Below, piece after piece: positions 61,236 to 64,000 of a DNA stretch of 64,000 nucleotides. The first letter of the stretch is position 1. The number at the start of each line of letters is the position of its first letter. Source of the DNA: Syntrophotalea acetylenivorans (GTDB lineage Bacteria; Desulfobacterota; Desulfuromonadia; Desulfuromonadales; Syntrophotaleaceae); the NCBI RefSeq assembly GCF_001887775.1, contig NZ_CP015519.1, positions 558,001 to 622,000 of the forward strand, in the 5' to 3' direction. A program made the translations under genes and the position numbers. The notes under the pieces were generated by a model that was not told the DNA's origin, ran no database searches, and was given only the letters and a program-made list of their open reading frames with translations.

Positions 61236-63122
61236 TTATGGGCGCTTAACTGTGACTCCACCAGGCTCAGGGCAGACAAGATAACAGTTGCCGCAGCCGA
61301 TGCATCCTTCGCCTGAAACCACCGTGGTTGGGTAGCCAAGGGCGTTGATCTTGTCGGAGGTGCTCAGGATCTTCTTCGGGCAATGGATAATGCAGAGCCC
61401 GCAGGCTTTACACAAGTCCGCATGGATGATTACGGAGGGTTTCCTAGCGTCTGTGTCGACTGCTGCCTCTTCGTGGAATAATTCATCTTTGATGCCGAGT
61501 TGTTCTCGGGCAATGTCGCGCAGCTTGTATTTCTGTACTTTGCCGCTGGCGGTCATCGGATAAGCGTCGAGAAAAAAGACATGTTTCGGTTTCTTAAAGG
61601 GGGCAATGCGACTACGGGCGAAGTCGATGACGTCTTCTTCAGTGATATCTGCACCCTCTTTGCGGATGATGAAGGCACCGACCACTTCGCCGTATTTCTC
61701 ATCGGGAATACCGATAACCTGGACATCGAGAACCCCTTCCATGGTGAAAAGGAATTCTTCAATCTCGCGGGGATAGATATTCTCGCCGCCGCGGATGATC
61801 ATGTCTTTGATTCGCCCGGTGATGCGGAAATAGCCATCTTCATCCATTTCCGCCTGATCGCCGGAGTGCAGCCAGCCCTCGGCATCGATTGCGTCACTGG
61901 TTTGCTCCGGCATATTGTAGTAGCCCTTCATGACGTTATATCCACGGCAACAAAGCTCGCCGCGTTCGCCTGTTGCTACATTTTTCCCGGTATCGGGGTC
62001 GATGATCTTGACTTCGATTTCCGGCAGTGCCGCACCGACGGTGCCGGTGCGCTGGGCCACAGAATCGTCAGTTCGGGTCTGGGTGATTACCGGCGAGGCT
62101 TCGGTCAAGCCATAAGCGATGGTGATATCCGTGCAATGCATTTTCTCCATCACTTGACGCATGGTTTTCTCAGGGCATGGGGAGCCGGCCATGATTCCGG
62201 TGCGCAGGGAACTGAGATCGAACATGTCGAACATCGGGTGATCCAGTTCAGCGATAAACATGGTGGGTACGCCGTAGACCGCGGTACACTTCTCTTTCTG
62301 GATTGCCGCCAGGGTCAACAGGGGATCGAAGATTTCCAATGGGACCAGGGTGGTTCCGTGGGTCAGTGCCGCCATTACTCCGAGCACGCAACCGAAACAG
62401 TGGAAAAGGGGTACCGGCAGGCAAAGGCGGTCGGCCTCGCTGAACTTCTGGCGATTGCCGATGTAATAGCCGTTGTTGAGGATGTTGTAGTGGCTGAGCA
62501 TTACCCCTTTAGGGAAGCCGGTGGTCCCTGAGGTGTACTGCATATTGATGACATCGTGCGCGGAGAGAGAGTTCTTGATCGCGTTCAGCTCGCTGTTATC
62601 ATCCTGGTCACCAAGCAGCATCAACTCTCGGGTGTTATATGTGCCACGGTGCTTCTCCTGGCCGATGAAAATAACGTTCTTCAGCGCCGGGAACTTCTCG
62701 CTTTTGAGCTGTCCCCTTTTACAAGAGGAGAGTTCCGGTATCAGATCGTTGACCGTTTTCAGGTAATCGTGATCGCGGAAGTGTCCGATCAGGGCCAAGG
62801 CCTTAAGGTCGGCCTGCTTAATCAGGTATTCCAACTCGAAACTGCGGTAATGGGTGTTGATGGTAACCAGCACCGCGCCGATCTTAGCGGTGGCGAACAT
62901 GAAGGTGGTCCAGTCCGGGACGTTGGTCGCCCAGATACCGACATTGTCACCCTTTCCGATCCCGATCGCCAACAAGCCTTTGGCCAGACGGTTGACCCGG
63001 TCGTCGAACTGCTTGAAGGTGAAGCGCAGATCGCGGTCCGGATAGACAATAAATTCATGATCTGACAGGCGCTGTACCTGCTCCTCGAAAAAGGCACCTA
63101 TCGTTTTGTCTGTATGTGGCAT
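61236..63122 (-). CDS. Acyl-CoA ligase fused to a 2[4Fe-4S] ferredoxin domain
   Basis: 628 residues. Residues 1-555 are an AMP-forming acyl-CoA synthetase: [20 protein letters not shown] (P-loop), [45 protein letters not shown], and catalytic Lys in [14 protein letters not shown]. After a short linker come two cluster motifs, [14 protein letters not shown] and [14 protein letters not shown]. The ferredoxin part looks like the delta subunit of the oxidoreductase encoded next, so one polypeptide may join acyl activation and electron transfer. 12 bases after the regulator gene. Confidence 0.92.
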   Translation of the reverse strand: MPHTDKTIGAFFEEQVQRLSDHEFIVYPDRDLRFTFKQFDDRVNRLAKGLLAIGIGKGDNVGIWATNVPDWTTFMFATAKIGAVLVTINTHYRSFELEYLIKQADLKALALIGHFRDHDYLKTVNDLIPELSSCKRGQLKSEKFPALKNVIFIGQEKHRGTYNTRELMLLGDQDDNSELNAIKNSLSAHDVINMQYTSGTTGFPKGVMLSHYNILNNGYYIGNRQKFSEADRLCLPVPLFHCFGCVLGVMAALTHGTTLVPLEIFDPLLTLAAIQKEKCTAVYGVPTMFIAELDHPMFDMFDLSSLRTGIMAGSPCPEKTMRQVMEKMHCTDITIAYGLTEASPVITQTRTDDSVAQRTGTVGAALPEIEVKIIDPDTGKNVATGERGELCCRGYNVMKGYYNMPEQTSDAIDAEGWLHSGDQAEMDEDGYFRITGRIKDMIIRGGENIYPREIEEFLFTMEGVLDVQVIGIPDEKYGEVVGAFIIRKEGADITEEDVIDFARSRIAPFKKPKHVFFLDAYPMTASGKVQKYKLRDIAREQLGIKDELFHEEAAVDTDARKPSVIIHADLCKACGLCIIHCPKKILSTSDKINALGYPTTVVSGEGCIGCGNCYLVCPEPGGVTVKRP

Positions 63123-63134
63123 AGCGGCCGTCTC

Positions 63135-63713
63135 CTAACAGGGGGTGTAAACGACGGCCAGAATACGCGCGTTTTCGTCGCCTTTGGCATGGACATCATG
63201 GGGAATGACCGAATCGTAATAGATACTTTCGCCCGCCTTCAATTCATAAGAAGTTTTTCCGTAGGTGATTTGGATGGCACCGGAAATAACAAAGATAAAT
63301 TCCTCTCCTTCATGAGCAGAAAGCGGTGGCGCCTCACCGCTGAGTGGCTTGACATCGATCATAAAAGGTTCCATGTGACGGTCTAGCTTGCCGGCTCCCA
63401 TTGAATAGAAGTCTAAGTTGCTGCTTGTCGCATTCGGATCTTTCCCGGAAAAGCGGATTACGCCGGGAGCTTGAGCCGATTTGAAGACTACCGGGCCTTC
63501 GATCGGATCATCATCCAGCAGGGTGCCAAGACGAACACCCAGGGCTCGGGAAATCTCCATCAGGGGTGTGAGGGAAGGTAGCAGGGCTCCTTCCTCAATC
63601 TGCCGGATCTGGTCGATATGGCAGTGACTCTGTTCGGCTAATTGCTCGACAGTCATCTCTTTGGTTTCGCGCAACTGGCGTACTTTGGCTCCGATCTTGA
63701 CCTCTGTAGACAT
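63135..63713 (-). CDS. XRE-family regulator with C-terminal cupin
   Basis: 192 residues. The N-terminal helix-turn-helix spans about residues 10-65 (VRQLRETKEMTVEQLAEQSHCHIDQIRQIEEG). A cupin_2 domain follows from about 110 (GEAPPLSAHEGEEFIFVISGAIQITYGKTSYELKAGESIYYDSVIPHDVHA segment). Cupin regulators of this type sense a small ligand and often control adjacent acyl-CoA or amino-acid metabolism genes. AAGGAGAG precedes the ATG. First gene of the ligase-oxidoreductase operon, so probably autoregulatory. Confidence 0.9.
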   Translation of the reverse strand: MSTEVKIGAKVRQLRETKEMTVEQLAEQSHCHIDQIRQIEEGALLPSLTPLMEISRALGVRLGTLLDDDPIEGPVVFKSAQAPGVIRFSGKDPNATSSNLDFYSMGAGKLDRHMEPFMIDVKPLSGEAPPLSAHEGEEFIFVISGAIQITYGKTSYELKAGESIYYDSVIPHDVHAKGDENARILAVVYTPC

Positions 63714-64000
63714 TTTCTCTCCTTTTTAGACAGTGTTCTATATGAAAAACATAGATAGCTGGAAGCTTAACTCTCTAGGATTTCATAACCTGCCCCATAA
63801 GCCGAAAATGGTCAAGAAAGAAAGTTTGTCCTGGCTTAAGTTTTGTTTTGGTAGGATTAAAACCTGATTATGATTGGAGGTTTTATGAGCGTATTTTATG
63901 CGTTGTAATCTTCTTTTAATGGAGGTTCGCAGGGTGAATATAAAGATGTTTGTCGGTGATAAGGGTTTATTTGCATGTTGACATAGGATGGCTGATGGGA
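63714..64000. other. Right-end spacer
   Basis: AT-rich upstream region of the XRE-cupin operon. I see only very short frames and no clear promoter hexamer pair, tRNA or repeat here. Confidence 0.4.

Noticed and set aside
61500-62531. A 343-codon plus-strand frame opposite the ligase-ferredoxin gene
   Set aside because: Shadow of a well-conserved ligase; no domain or start signals.

Overview
The window looks like a chromosomal segment of an anaerobic deltaproteobacterium of the Desulfuromonadales type (Geobacter/Pelobacter/Desulfuromonas relatives). This rests on the gap-pgk-tpiA-secG-tRNA-Leu block, a long PurL with separate PurQ, a prismane protein with the anaerobe-type cysteine spacing, a 2-oxoacid:ferredoxin oxidoreductase, and the tig-clpP-clpX-lon-hup order. 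Species cannot be named from the sequence alone. Nearly all of it is well-packed core genome; no IS element, prophage, CRISPR array or rRNA was seen.

Layout. 1-1600: tail of an unknown Lys-rich gene, a SLOG-like protein, a DUF3617 lipoprotein and tRNA-Leu. 1650-5400 (minus): secG, tpiA, pgk, gap. 5587-12385 (plus): a YycJ-type metallo-hydrolase, then purL, purQ, purF and pyrE. 12456-14561 (minus): a stand-alone DAHP-synthase-type ferredoxin-like domain, chorismate mutase and nadB. 14791-17266: a lytic transglycosylase, pgsA and six tRNAs. 17381-23403: trigger factor, ClpP, ClpX, Lon and HU (protein quality control), followed by three tRNAs. 24005-29417: ftsE, ftsX, an EnvC-like activator, a frameshifted ctpA and a YibQ-like deacetylase (cell division and envelope). 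29431-30831: an unusual ParA-like ATPase. 30971-35480: xseA, xseB, ispA, dxs. 35609-39196: a tightly overlapping biotin operon bioW-bioF-bioH-bioC behind a BirA-type operator. 39223-43071: an ArsR regulator facing a cation antiporter, a DUF3108 protein and a CBS/DRTGG pyrophosphatase. 43154-45295: a DUF255 thioredoxin-like protein. 45688-49305: a lysine-2,3-aminomutase-like enzyme, a GNAT and two ATP-grasp ligases. 49736-54139: hydroxylamine reductase (hcp), a cupin and htpG. 54334-58469: a GDPD, a MATE exporter and a Ycf46-like AAA protein. 58744-63713 (minus): an XRE-cupin regulator, an acyl-CoA ligase fused to ferredoxin, and the KorA and KorB-KorC-type oxidoreductase subunits.

Most interesting points: (1) the minus-strand cluster of two D-Ala-D-Ala-ligase-like ATP-grasp enzymes, a GNAT and a PLP/radical-SAM aminomutase, a candidate pathway for a beta-amino-acid-containing small molecule; (2) a homologous ~150-bp element with a compensated hairpin placed directly in front of both dxs and the DUF255 gene, in the same orientation as each gene; (3) a biotin operon carrying both the BioW and the BioC/BioH entry routes; (4) a one-base frameshift in ctpA; (5) an acyl-CoA ligase-ferredoxin fusion in the oxidoreductase operon; (6) a possible tiny lipoprotein ORF between ftsE and ftsX.
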